NCBI GenBank assembly: GCA_013203045.1
Contig: JABMQN010000235.1
Coordinates: 1 to 40,700 of the forward strand
DNA: 40,700 nucleotides
Direction of reading: 5' to 3'
DNA from: Chloroflexota bacterium
Lineage (GTDB): Bacteria > Chloroflexota > Dehalococcoidia > SZUA-161 > SpSt-899
This document shows, piece after piece, positions 1-8,394 of this stretch (the first letter of the stretch is position 1; each line of letters starts with the position of its first letter). The translations under genes were made by a program, and so were the position numbers. Below the pieces are notes generated by a model that ran no database searches, had not been told where the DNA came from, and saw only the letters and a list, made by a program, of their open reading frames with translations.

Positions 1-95
1 GCCGCATAAAAACGGGATCATCGTTTCCGTTCCCACCGTCAACTTACCATACGACTCAATATCTGTACAGGAGGTGCCACTGGAAATCGCTTAAC

Positions 96-139
96 AATCC
101 TTGACTTTCGACGTAATAATCCTTGACTTTCGACGTAAT
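96..139. repeat. Perfect 22-bp tandem duplication
   Basis: Two identical 22-bp units lie head to tail at 96-117 and 118-139, each beginning AATCCTTGACTTTCG. The second copy ends at an in-frame TAA (139-141) directly before the open frame of the beta-propeller gene. The duplication is therefore at the point where that gene loses its 5' part. It could be slippage, a rearrangement scar or an assembly artefact. Confidence 0.9.
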
Positions 140-192
140 AACTTTGGGAGAAGACGTTTGGTGGTCCCGACATTTATCGGGGCAATATTGTA

Positions 193-1251
193 TTGCAAAC
201 CTTTGATGGTAATTACGCAATTGCTGGAACCACAGGACCTTCTCATGACGATAATGCAAGGATATATCTAGCTAAGATAGACCCAGAGGGTAATCAGCTT
301 TGGAGTAATATCTTTGGCACAACCGATCTGCAAAGAAGGTGTTCAGGGCAACAAACCTCTGATGGAGGCTTTATTTTTACGGGAACTGTTATTGATCACG
401 AAACACATAATTACGATATATACCTTATCAAAGCAGATGCGGAAGGCAATGAGGTATGGAATAGACGATTTGGCGATTCAAATGCAGACCAGGCACATTC
501 TGTTCTACAAACATTAGATGGTGGATATATAATCGCAGGAAGCCATGATTTCTATGATGGCTCCAGTAATCCAGATATCTACGTTATAAAGACCGATGCA
601 GAGGGTAATGAAGAATGGAGTAAGAGATTTGGTGGCCCTGGTAATGACTGGGCTCAGTCAATCCAACATACCTTAGATGGCGCCTACATTGTGACTGGAG
701 TCACTAGGGCTTGTCGTGGATGTGAAGGAGACATCTATTTGTTGAAGATAGATACCGATGGCAATGAACTATGGAGCAATACCTTCGACTATGGTCGTGA
801 TCTAGCCTTTTCCGTTACACAGACATCAGATGGTGGTTATTGTGTTCTCGGAAAAACGGAACCAAGTGGAGGCGGTGATATTGATATTTGTCTTATTAAA
901 ACAGATGCAGACGGTAACGAGCAATGGACCAAAATATTTGATTATTCGGATTCTGATTGGGCACATTGTGTACAACAGACCTCAGATGGCGGATATATAA
1001 TTGCCGGACAGACCTATACCAATAACGGTATGAGTTATGATGCATATCTAATAAAGACTGATACAGAAGGTAAGAAACAATGGGGAAAAACCTACGGCGG
1101 ATCTGATAGTGACATGGCATACTCGGTGCAACAAACCCCTGATGGTGGTTACATATTTACTGGTCATCATGGAAAACACTATAATTCATTTGTATCTAAA
1201 ATCTATGTGGTAAAAACTGATTCGAATGGCAATTGTGAGTCGATTCCTTAA
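193..1251 (+). CDS. Repeat beta-propeller protein, 5'-truncated
   Basis: About seven tandem units of 48-53 residues each follow the pattern QTxDGGYIIAGxT, DIYLIKTDAEGNExW, xxFGG. This is the blade signature of extracellular propeller-type repeat proteins common in environmental bacteria and archaea, usually exported. No signal peptide or anchoring domain is present, and the protein ends just after the last blade. The frame is open back to 142 and still reads like the end of an earlier blade (WEKTFGG at about 145-165). A TAA at 139-141 inside a 22-bp tandem duplication cuts it off there. The nominal start is a TTG at 193 without a convincing ribosome site. I read this as the 3' part of a longer gene, probably a pseudogene. 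Function is unknown; binding or surface display is only what the family suggests. Confidence 0.7.
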   Translation: MQTFDGNYAIAGTTGPSHDDNARIYLAKIDPEGNQLWSNIFGTTDLQRRCSGQQTSDGGFIFTGTVIDHETHNYDIYLIKADAEGNEVWNRRFGDSNADQAHSVLQTLDGGYIIAGSHDFYDGSSNPDIYVIKTDAEGNEEWSKRFGGPGNDWAQSIQHTLDGAYIVTGVTRACRGCEGDIYLLKIDTDGNELWSNTFDYGRDLAFSVTQTSDGGYCVLGKTEPSGGGDIDICLIKTDADGNEQWTKIFDYSDSDWAHCVQQTSDGGYIIAGQTYTNNGMSYDAYLIKTDTEGKKQWGKTYGGSDSDMAYSVQQTPDGGYIFTGHHGKHYNSFVSKIYVVKTDSNGNCESIP

Positions 1252-1267
1252 CATCGATGCGAATTAA

Positions 1268-1324
1268 CACATAACAACTGCGTGAACTCCGGCCCCAAAA
1301 GGCGGGTTACGCAGTTGTTATGTG
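1268..1324. repeat. 16-bp perfect inverted repeat (long hairpin)
   Basis: CACATAACAACTGCGT (1268-1283) and its exact reverse complement (1309-1324) flank a 25-nt GC-rich loop that can itself pair partly (CGGCC against GGCGG). The hairpin lies 17 nt after the stop of the propeller gene. It could act as a terminator, but no T-run follows the 3' arm. A mobile-element or folded attachment-site relic is equally possible. Confidence 0.75.
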
Positions 1325-1332
1325 GCAAACTA

Positions 1333-1492
1333 GGCTTTGTTGCACTATTTATTTGGCTGAATAATTTGGGTAAAATGGAGCGCATCAATGCTCATTATGG
1401 TCATTATGGGGCTCGATAAATACCAAGTTGATATCAGGAAAAGAGCTAATCCCCTGAAAATCTATAGAATTCTGCATTTATGCAACAAAGCC
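1333..1492. mobile_element. MITE-like or internally deleted IS remnant, ~160 bp
   Basis: The element starts GGCTTTGTTGCA (1333-1344) and ends with its exact reverse complement TGCAACAAAGCC (1481-1492). The termini resemble those of IS5-group elements, which often begin GGCTTTGTTG. There is no transposase frame inside. A short internal direct repeat (TCATTATGG, twice) is visible near 1393-1410. I see no clear target-site duplication. It is either a miniature element moved by a transposase elsewhere or a deletion remnant. Confidence 0.6.
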
Positions 1493-1636
1493 CTCCGAAG
1501 TTATTAAACTGTAAATGACAAACAATCGTTTTCAGTTGGACAAGATACTGTTATGTTCATTGCTCACTGCTCTTCATTTTGCCAATGATGCATAGGGTTA
1601 GCTTTCGACATTCAATGGCAAGGAGGTGAATCGATA

Positions 1637-2545
1637 ATGCCTATACCGGATTATCAGTCAATAATGCTACCACTGTTAAAACTGTTGTCTGATGAACAAG
1701 AACACTCCCTCCGCGAAGTTACTGATAAACTCGGAAACGAGTTTCACCTCACCGAGGATGAGTACAAGGAACTTCTGCCAAGTGGCAGGCAAGCTACATT
1801 TGACAATAGAGTCGGATGGGCAAGGACATATTTGAAAAAGGCAGGTCTCATTGAAAGCACTCGCCGAGGTTACACTCGTGTAACTCAACGGGGTAAACAA
1901 GTAATCAAAGACAATCCAGAAAAGATCAACGTCAAGTACCTCAGGCAATTCGAAGAATTTAATCAATTCAAGAGCAGAAAACGTGAAAAAACTGAAACTG
2001 GTAAAGAATGGAATGAAGATTCCGAAGAGACACCCGAGGAATTGCTGGAATCCGCTCATTCAAAGGTACGACAGGATTTGGTTGCAGAGTTGTTGCAAAC
2101 GATCAAAAGTTGTTCACCAACATTTTTTGAGCATCTCGTTATTGATGTACTAGTTAAGATGGGCTATGGGGGCACACGAAAAGACGCAGGAAAAGCAATG
2201 GGACGATCTGGAGATGGTGGTATTGATGGTATTATCAAAGAGGATCGTCTCGGGCTAGATACGATATATATTCAGGCAAAACGTTGGGATAATTCCGTGG
2301 GCCGTCCAGAAATACAGAAATTTGCTGGTGCATTGCAGGGACAAAAAGCAAAAAAGGGGATATTCATAACTACGTCCATATATACTAAGGAGGCTGAGGA
2401 ATTCGTAACCAACATCGACAACAAAATCGTACTTATAGATGGTGATACTCTGGGGCAGCTCATGATAGACCATGATGTTGGTGTCAGTCGTATCGCTTTG
2501 TACGAGATCAAGAAAGTTGATTCGGATTACTTCACGGAGGCATAG
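1637..2545 (+). CDS. mrr: Mrr-type restriction endonuclease (type IV)
   Basis: The 302-residue product matches the usual Mrr length (about 300). Residues 1-100 form the Mrr N-terminal winged-helix domain (tract around 50-85 with WARTYLKKAGLI). Residues 155-290 are the Mrr_cat PD-(D/E)XK nuclease fold: GDGGIDG with D197, then IYIQAKRW with Q213 and K215, the D...QxK signature. A charged linker of about residues 105-145 separates them. Family members cut DNA carrying foreign methylation, so a role in defence against modified phage or plasmid DNA is expected. A strong AAGGAGGTG ribosome site precedes the ATG by the usual spacing. The gene stands alone between a MITE-like element and unknown ORFs. 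A second predicted modification-dependent nuclease lies about 1 kb downstream, suggesting a small defence patch. Confidence 0.92.
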   Translation: MPIPDYQSIMLPLLKLLSDEQEHSLREVTDKLGNEFHLTEDEYKELLPSGRQATFDNRVGWARTYLKKAGLIESTRRGYTRVTQRGKQVIKDNPEKINVKYLRQFEEFNQFKSRKREKTETGKEWNEDSEETPEELLESAHSKVRQDLVAELLQTIKSCSPTFFEHLVIDVLVKMGYGGTRKDAGKAMGRSGDGGIDGIIKEDRLGLDTIYIQAKRWDNSVGRPEIQKFAGALQGQKAKKGIFITTSIYTKEAEEFVTNIDNKIVLIDGDTLGQLMIDHDVGVSRIALYEIKKVDSDYFTEA

Positions 2546-2670
2546 CGAAAGCTAACAAACGCATGAAGTGCGACTGCCCTGAACGACTTAATATTAGGTC
2601 TGTTTGGAAATGGGGAGCAAGTTCGAATTCAATCCAGGCGACAAGAGGGGAATAAAGGCATAGAAACCAA

Positions 2671-2940
2671 TTGGAAAACAGTGTGTCAGAACCAAGTCTA
2701 CAAGTAGACCGCGTCACTGAGAACGACGCGGATATTGCCAGTCCGAATGACAACAACGAGGGGGCGGAACTTCGCTTTGATGATGCCTTTGCCTTCGCCC
2801 GGGCGAAGGGCCTGGGATTCAGAATCCAACGTAATATGCTCGAAGTGATGCCTAGGGCACAAGGATGGACCAAAAATCAGCACAGAAACACGAAGAAAGG
2901 AGTGCTCGTATCCGCTTTCAACGAAAGGTTGGGGGAATGA
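2671..2940 (+). CDS. Hypothetical protein, possibly first half of a gene split by TGA
   Basis: I do not recognise this 89-residue product. It starts at TTG 2671 (or GTG 2683) with a poor ribosome site, and its N-terminal part is acidic and low in hydrophobics. It then has a basic stretch (TKNQHRNTKKG). It ends at a TGA (2938-2940). Reading continues in the same frame straight through that TGA into the next ORF without another stop until 3276, giving a plausible continuous protein of about 201 residues. The simplest reading is one gene broken by a nonsense mutation. No Cys or redox motif surrounds the TGA, so selenocysteine is unlikely here. Confidence 0.45.
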   Translation: MENSVSEPSLQVDRVTENDADIASPNDNNEGAELRFDDAFAFARAKGLGFRIQRNMLEVMPRAQGWTKNQHRNTKKGVLVSAFNERLGE

Positions 2941-2958
2941 CGTCAAGAATACGAAAGC

Positions 2959-3276
2959 GTGTACGGAAAGATCAGGCAAAAATCCTTTGATGCGTACCTT
3001 GTCACCCTGAATGAATACAAGAAAGATCCGAAAGGTGGCGGCTACTTTCAACGTTGCATGGCCATTCTGGCCAAACCTTTACCAGAGGGCACTGAATACT
3101 GGTCTGCTCCATGGATACGCCGGAACGAGCCTCCCCCACCAATACAGGTGCAGTTGTCAGTAACCGATGGGAAGCGTCTAGCCGACGAAGCACGGTACTA
3201 CGGACTGGATGGACCCGACGCACTGGCCCGGATTTGGATCCTTGAGCGTCTGCGGCAGCTGCCGGTTTTACGCTAA
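2959..3276 (+). CDS. Hypothetical protein, possibly second half of a split gene
   Basis: The 105-residue product from GTG 2959 is in the same frame as the preceding ORF and separated from it only by one TGA and six sense codons. The C-terminal 40 residues (from about VQLSVTDGKRLADEA to IWILERLRQL) look like a short amphipathic helical domain, faintly like ribbon-helix-helix antitoxins. I cannot assign it. No good ribosome site precedes the GTG, which favours it being the downstream half of a single broken gene rather than an independent one. Confidence 0.45.
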   Translation: MYGKIRQKSFDAYLVTLNEYKKDPKGGGYFQRCMAILAKPLPEGTEYWSAPWIRRNEPPPPIQVQLSVTDGKRLADEARYYGLDGPDALARIWILERLRQLPVLR

Positions 3277-3488
3277 GGACTGGCGTACTATGTTTACCAT
3301 AAATACGCTATTATTCAAGCATTTAATTGATAGTTACTAATGGAATGGTAAACCAATATCTTATCGATCTCAAGTTATACAAGAATGTATCTGTTTAACC
3401 CGTATCTCCAAGATGGGCATTCGCAATAGATTGTTTCAGAGAAAGTACTACGCAAGTTCACAATTGGATTTGTTAATCGGAGAGGAAA

Positions 3489-4427
3489 ATGCATTATTGG
3501 ATGACTACACATTGGCCACCAACCGAGGATGTAGATCTGGATGATTTCGAACCAGAAGGGATCTATCTTCCGGATGGGAGAGAGCAAGCAGGCAATGATA
3601 TAAAAATTGGAGATATCGTTCTCATCTATCAATCTCGTACCGGTAGAGCAGAAAAAGCGTATATCAAAGGGGAAAAGGTAACTATTCATTGTGCTGAGGG
3701 AAGACAGGGAATAATTGCGATTGCCGAAGTTGTTGGCAATCTTAAAGAAATACCAGGTTCTGAGATATCAACATATGTTGATGGTTCAAACATTTGGTGG
3801 CGTTGGCATGCTGATACGGTTCTTGTATCGACGAACGGTTTTGTTCCATTAAGTGAGGTTAATCGTGTGTTAGGCTACTCGTCTAACAATTTACTAAAAG
3901 GATTTGGCGACTATCACTCTGGTTTGAAAAAACTAGAAGAAGATGAATTCTGGGAGTTGGTAAGAATCTTCAAGAATCGTCCGAGAAAGATGGCCACAAT
4001 TCGGAAGGCAAAGAAACATCCGCAGAAGGTTTCAAGTGGCAAAAGTGGAGGGGAATCAGATGAACACCTTAATTTGAAGCAATATATTGCCTCCGATCCT
4101 GAAAAAGTTCTTGGAGAGTCTGGTTTAAAAACAATAAAAGTTGAATATGAATTTCCGACAGGAGACAGAGCTGATATAGCACTAGAAGACAGTATGGGCC
4201 GCATAATTGGCCTTGAAGTTGAGCTCTCGGTTGATAAAGGGCAACTTGAAGGAATTCTTCAAGCCATCAAGTATCGTTATATGTTAGCTTTAATGGAAGA
4301 AAGAAAATACTACGAAACTCGATCGTTTCTAGTTGCACATTCGATTCATAATGAGATGAAAAAGATATGTGATAAATATAAAGTCGAGTATTTCATAGTT
4401 GATCTAGATTACGCGAGTAATCCTTAA
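3489..4427 (+). CDS. EVE/PUA-like domain fused to PD-(D/E)XK nuclease
   Basis: Residues 1-160 look like an EVE/PUA-type fold: MHYWMTTHWPP start, GDIVLIYQSRTG at 41-52, IIAIAEVVGN at 75-84, and an aromatic WWRWH at 103-107. EVE-type domains read modified bases. Residues 188-312 look like a PD-(D/E)XK nuclease: E192 in the first helix, EFPTGDRADIAL with D229, GRIIGLEVEL with E243 and E245, then LQAIKYRYMLAL. The usual lysine of ExK is replaced by glutamate (E-V-E), so cleavage activity is not certain. A basic linker (about 165-185) joins the halves. The ATG follows GGAGAGG. With Mrr nearby I infer a modification-dependent restriction enzyme. An alternative is a DNA-repair nuclease of the NucS/DUF91 kind. 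Confidence 0.65.
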   Translation: MHYWMTTHWPPTEDVDLDDFEPEGIYLPDGREQAGNDIKIGDIVLIYQSRTGRAEKAYIKGEKVTIHCAEGRQGIIAIAEVVGNLKEIPGSEISTYVDGSNIWWRWHADTVLVSTNGFVPLSEVNRVLGYSSNNLLKGFGDYHSGLKKLEEDEFWELVRIFKNRPRKMATIRKAKKHPQKVSSGKSGGESDEHLNLKQYIASDPEKVLGESGLKTIKVEYEFPTGDRADIALEDSMGRIIGLEVELSVDKGQLEGILQAIKYRYMLALMEERKYYETRSFLVAHSIHNEMKKICDKYKVEYFIVDLDYASNP

Positions 4428-4443
4428 ATGGTGGAGTGTGAAT

Positions 4444-4713
4444 ATGTCATGTGATAAAACGACCCACGAATGGCATTTGACCCCAAGTGGATGGGTTGAG
4501 GGTACATTTAGTGTGTATGGTGAACCTCATTACATTATCGATCCTCCGAATAATCGTGTTGAAACGTGGATTAGGGACATGGTACAGACGTCATCGTTTT
4601 CACGTGAAGACGTATCTTGGAAGTGTATATGGGAGTCTCCAGCTTATTCAATAGAGCAAAGAGAAGCGCTTAGAAGAAGTCAAAAATGGCCTGATCACCA
4701 TATAAAATGGTAG
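4444..4713 (+). CDS. Hypothetical small protein
   Basis: The 89-residue product from ATG 4444 (an in-frame GTG at 4438 is also possible) is rich in Trp (seven) and His, with no signal peptide or membrane segment. A GGTGGAG ribosome site precedes it, and it starts only 16 nt after the EVE-nuclease gene, so the two are likely co-transcribed. I do not recognise a family. The position suggests an accessory or immunity-type partner of the predicted nuclease, but that is inference only. Confidence 0.55.
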   Translation: MSCDKTTHEWHLTPSGWVEGTFSVYGEPHYIIDPPNNRVETWIRDMVQTSSFSREDVSWKCIWESPAYSIEQREALRRSQKWPDHHIKW

Positions 4714-5812
4714 ATAATAATGTGCAAAACACGTTGTGGGTAAAATCAAATATATCTTGCATGGGAACTAAACCAGAAACCTGCGTACAGCTTTCAGCAA
4801 CAATGCGTTTCGTCAGGAATTAATATCACGGCTCGATCTTTGAACGGATACATATCTCCAGCAGTCTTCACATTGGATCGCACTATTAGTTATATGACAA
4901 AATGACCTCTCAAGAATCATGATATGCCAGACTTTTTACAATATTCATGACCTCAAAGAAAGTATCAATGTTCAGAGTGTTATGAAATTGCACGCATGCA
5001 CAATTATAACTACTACGAATGTATAATATCGTTCATCAGAACGTATAAATTAGGTCATAATTTAGCGCCTTCACCACCGAAATTGACCGGTTTGGCTCCC
5101 AGTTGTCGCACCCAATTGACAATAAGGCCGTTACAGGGTACCTCGTGCCTCCATATTCGGGGGATTCTCAATCTAAGCCCATATCCCAGTGAGGTATGTT
5201 TGCTTTGTAACGTGTCTTGATTGTGACTAAAAGCCGCATCAAATCTCAAGTAAATACTCAAGTAAATGCTTGTTTACGCAGTCTGAATATACCTTAAGCT
5301 TCAAAACCATCACAAAACCGCCCATAGAGAACATCATCCAAGATATTTATTGCTCCAAAATTTGTCGGCAGAATGTCGGCAAAACCCCGTCATTTTAGGT
5401 AATAACCCGGTATGTTACGATCGAATTAGGGGTAACTACCGGCGGTTTCCATCATGCCATTTAGGGGTAGGTTAAGTCGGATCAAACAGAAGTCATTTCA
5501 CTGGTAGGTAGTAGGCAAAAGCCTGAAGAGACGTTGGCTATTGAAACTAGAAATGGGTCGCACTATTATTTTATAGCACTTCTACACTTATCAACTATAG
5601 CATTTTAGCTCCAAAAGGGGTGACCTGCCCCCAGTGAATTTCTATTTGTTTATGGAGTCGGCTATCAGTATTTTCATCGTATGTCAATAGAAATAAGATG
5701 CGGTTGCCCTATATAAACAACTCTCTTCCCTTGCATATAGTCTAGATTCTATGTAGTATTGCCTAAGCAATGGCTCTGTGCTGCTTTTCCATATTGATGA
5801 ACTCATTCGGAG
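4714..5812. other. Long non-coding stretch with repeats
   Basis: No convincing gene in about 1.1 kb. It contains a dispersed 100-bp repeat (5354-5452, listed separately) and a shorter repeated motif with the core TCGCACTATTA at 4875-4894 and 5555-5575. On the minus strand the frame 5261-5055 ends in a protein-like tail (NWVRQLGAKPVNFGGEG) and may be a decayed gene end; I cannot name it. The AT-rich last 100 bp before 5819 probably hold the promoter for the sugar-kinase gene (a TTGCAT...TAGTAT pair near 5732-5760 is possible but weak). Confidence 0.5.
5354..5452. repeat. Dispersed ~100-bp repeat, copy A
   Basis: It begins CTCCAAAATTTGTCGGCAG and ends ACCGGCGGTTTCCAT, and matches 15426-15525 with roughly 80% identity by eye and the ends best conserved. 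Inside it TGTCGGCA occurs twice 11 nt apart. The same 11-nt spacing is seen in TTTGGGCGGCA repeats at 39671-39692 beside the integrase. It may be a relic of an integrative-element end. Confidence 0.8.
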
Positions 5813-5818
5813 ATGACT

Positions 5819-6745
5819 ATGATCTATACCGTAACCCTTAATCCCGCTCTCGATCGTACAATATGGGTTAAACAAATAAAGCAAGACGATACCAACAGAA
5901 TCGAAAAGGAAGAAAGGTATGCGGGAGGTAAAGGGATTGACGTATCGAGGGTTCTAAGAAAACTTGGTATAAACGGCAAGGCTCTCGGGTTTGTTGGCGG
6001 ATTTACAGGGCAGGAACTGGAAGGCCGTATGTTAAACCAAGGGATCGGATGCGATTTCGTTCGGATATCAGGTGAAACCCGGACCAATATTATCGTCAAT
6101 GAGATGAGCACAGGTCACCAGATATCATTCAGTGGCAGGGGACCGGAAATCCAGCCCTATGAGCTTATGCAGTTGATCCGTAAAATCGAAGAGATCGACA
6201 ATCTGGAATATATGGTTATTAGCGGGAGCTTACCCCCAGGGGTTCATCCTGAGATTTATCGTAAAATCATTGAGATGGCTAAGGGCAAAGGCGCCAGAGT
6301 TATTCTGGATACCGATGGAGAATCTTTAAGAGTTGGAATCCTGGCAAGCCCCGATGTCATCAAACCCAATATTCATGAACTGGGCAGGTTAGTGGATGCT
6401 GAACTCAAAGAAACGAGTGAGGTGATCGAAGCGGCTCGGAAAATTCAGGAACAAGGGGTGGAAATCGCTCTGGTTTCGATGGGGGCCCGGGGAATCCTGC
6501 TTGTAAGCGCAACCGAACAATGGCTGGCTACTCCGCCCAAAGTCGAAGTGGTGAATACGATAGGGGCCGGAGATTCAGCGGTAGCCGGATTTGTCTACGG
6601 ATTGGTAGAAGGAAAACCGTTGAAAGAATCTCTGGCTTTAGCTGTTGCCGCCGGTACCGCTACCACGCTGAGACCTGGTACCGCACTATGTGAGAGGGAT
6701 GATGCCCTTCGGCTGGTGCCGGAAGTTGAAGTATCGGCGATTTGA
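5819..6745 (+). CDS. PfkB-family sugar kinase (1-phosphofructokinase/LacC type)
   Basis: The 308-residue ribokinase-fold protein starts MIYTVTLNPALDRT, the typical opening of FruK/LacC enzymes. GGKGIDVSRVLRKLG (about 38-52) binds substrate, and the C-terminal signature NTIGAGDSAVAGF (about 242-254) carries the catalytic Asp and anion hole. Such enzymes phosphorylate fructose-1-phosphate, tagatose-6-phosphate or fructose-6-phosphate with ATP; the exact substrate cannot be told from sequence. I chose ATG 5819 over the in-frame ATG 5813 because it sits 7 nt after GGAG and gives the family's normal N-terminus. Pyruvate kinase follows about 90 nt later, so the pair probably forms a glycolytic unit. 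Confidence 0.88.
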   Translation: MIYTVTLNPALDRTIWVKQIKQDDTNRIEKEERYAGGKGIDVSRVLRKLGINGKALGFVGGFTGQELEGRMLNQGIGCDFVRISGETRTNIIVNEMSTGHQISFSGRGPEIQPYELMQLIRKIEEIDNLEYMVISGSLPPGVHPEIYRKIIEMAKGKGARVILDTDGESLRVGILASPDVIKPNIHELGRLVDAELKETSEVIEAARKIQEQGVEIALVSMGARGILLVSATEQWLATPPKVEVVNTIGAGDSAVAGFVYGLVEGKPLKESLALAVAAGTATTLRPGTALCERDDALRLVPEVEVSAI

Positions 6746-6834
6746 AATTCGAAGGACCGATTTATTGACTCCTCAAATAAGCAGCTCCAGACTCGAATAT
6801 TTATAGGTGACTCTGAATTGACAGGAGCAATACA

Positions 6835-8277
6835 TTGAAATTGCCAACTCAAAAAACCAAGATCGTCTGCACTATTGGACCTGCATCCCGTTCCCACACT
6901 ATTTTAAAGCGAATGATCCAGAGTGGAATGAGTGTAGCTCGTGTGAACATGGCGCATGGCGATCTTGATACTCAGAAAGAAAATATCCGCAGGATTCGCT
7001 CCGCAGCAACCCGGTTGAACCGCCCGGTTTCGATTTTGATGGATCTCCCCGGCCCTAAAATCCGCATCGGTAAACTTCATAATGAAGGGCTGATCCTTCG
7101 CAAAGGTTCCAGGTTGACACTCACCACACGGGACGTTCCCGGTACAACTTCACTATTGCCGGTCCAATATCCGGATTTTCCTCGGAGTGTGTACAAAAGA
7201 GGCATTGTCTATCTAAATGATGGCTTTATTCAACTGAGAGTTCAGGACATATCGGACGATGATGTCATCTGTAAAGTAATCGTTGGTGGGTCGCTATTCT
7301 CGCACAAAGGGCTCAATCTCCCCAAATCGAAACTAGCTCCCGATCCTGTTACTGAGAAGGATTTGGAACTTCTTTCTTTCGGACTGGAGCAGAGAGTCGA
7401 CATCTTTGGGCTGTCTTTTGTCGAGAAAGCAGAAGATATTGTAAAGGTCAAGGAGTTCGCACAAAAAAAAGGGAAGTCCATCCGTGTAGTGGCTAAAATC
7501 GAACGTGCGGAGGCGGTCAGAAACATCGATGGCATTCTGGAGGTTGCCGATGCGATCATGATCGCCCGGGGCGATCTCGGAGTTCAGGTACCGATGCAAG
7601 ATGTCCCCATGATTCAAAAGAAGCTCATCCGCAAGGCCAACCTTCAGGGACGACCAGTGATCACCGCGACACAGATGCTCGAATCCATGGTAGATAATGT
7701 TCGCCCCACCAGGGCGGAAGCGACCGATGTCGCCAACGCCATTCTCGATGGCACGGATGCGGTGATGCTCTCGGAAGAAACAGCCATTGGAAAATATCCG
7801 GTGGAGACCGTAAAGACCATGTCAAGAATCGCGGTGTCTGTTGAGCGTCAGCGGGGATTGATTCACCTGTCATCCGATGTGGAAGAATACTTCCGGCGTG
7901 GTGATGGCCGAAAAAGGATATCGGTTGAGGACGTAGTGTCCCTGAACGTGGTCGATGCGTTACGCGCTCTGCGTATTCGATTTGTGTTGATACCGACCCT
8001 TGGCGGCAGTACACCTCGCCGGGTATCCCGGTTCAAACCAGATTGCTGGGTACTTGCCTTCTGCCATTCCGAAGCTATGTGCCGTTTTCTTACCCTTTCT
8101 TACGGTGTCTTACCGGTCTTGCTAAGTGAGAAGGTAGATAACTGGCACAATCAGATGCTCCTGTATATGCGCGATTCAAGATTAGCAAAGGTCGGTGATA
8201 AAGTGGTTCTGGCTGAAGGTATATCGATTGGGCAATTTGATGGCGCCGACTCAATGAGAATAGCCGCGGTGAATTGA
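6835..8277 (+). CDS. pyk: Pyruvate kinase
   Basis: The 480-residue product has the full enzyme: TKIVCTIGPAS start, the R/N-containing substrate loop MSVARVNMAHGD, MDLPGPKIRIGKL, the catalytic lysine region VVAKIERAEAVRNIDGI, MIARGDLGVQVP for Mg and phosphoenolpyruvate, and ITATQMLESM with PTRAEATDVANAILDGTDAVMLSEETAIGKYP. The C-terminal regulatory domain (about 345-480) is present. It converts phosphoenolpyruvate and ADP to pyruvate and ATP in the cytosol. Start is TTG 6835 with AGGAG eight nucleotides upstream. It follows the PfkB-type kinase, fitting lower glycolysis. Confidence 0.96.
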   Translation: MKLPTQKTKIVCTIGPASRSHTILKRMIQSGMSVARVNMAHGDLDTQKENIRRIRSAATRLNRPVSILMDLPGPKIRIGKLHNEGLILRKGSRLTLTTRDVPGTTSLLPVQYPDFPRSVYKRGIVYLNDGFIQLRVQDISDDDVICKVIVGGSLFSHKGLNLPKSKLAPDPVTEKDLELLSFGLEQRVDIFGLSFVEKAEDIVKVKEFAQKKGKSIRVVAKIERAEAVRNIDGILEVADAIMIARGDLGVQVPMQDVPMIQKKLIRKANLQGRPVITATQMLESMVDNVRPTRAEATDVANAILDGTDAVMLSEETAIGKYPVETVKTMSRIAVSVERQRGLIHLSSDVEEYFRRGDGRKRISVEDVVSLNVVDALRALRIRFVLIPTLGGSTPRRVSRFKPDCWVLAFCHSEAMCRFLTLSYGVLPVLLSEKVDNWHNQMLLYMRDSRLAKVGDKVVLAEGISIGQFDGADSMRIAAVN

Positions 8278-8314
8278 GGGCTGAGGTTGTGAAAACAATC
8301 CAGGCATAAAGGAT

Positions 8315-8336
8315 AAACGCTTAGACACAAGTGTTT
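8315..8336 (+). terminator. Weak terminator-like hairpin after pyk
   Basis: AAACGCTT pairs with AAGTGTTT (one G-T wobble) around a 6-nt loop, followed by TTAATTGATTT. The stem is short and AU-rich, so this is a weak candidate. Position after pyk and before a gene with its own strong ribosome site is sensible. Confidence 0.3.
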
Positions 8337-8394
8337 TAATTGATTTGTATATCTTCCTAATCCAAGCATAGGTAAATCGTTAGGAGGGAATGCA

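Noticed and set aside
96-139. CRISPR-like repeat
   Set aside because: Only two directly abutting copies with no spacer.
2938-2940. Third selenocysteine codon
   Set aside because: No Cys or redox motif around it and only a poor, wobble-rich hairpin downstream; a nonsense mutation is simpler.
5055-5261. Minus-strand ORF with protein-like tail (NWVRQLGAKPVNFGGEG)
   Set aside because: No ribosome site, no recognisable family and only 68 codons; possibly a decayed gene end, so mentioned only in the gap description.
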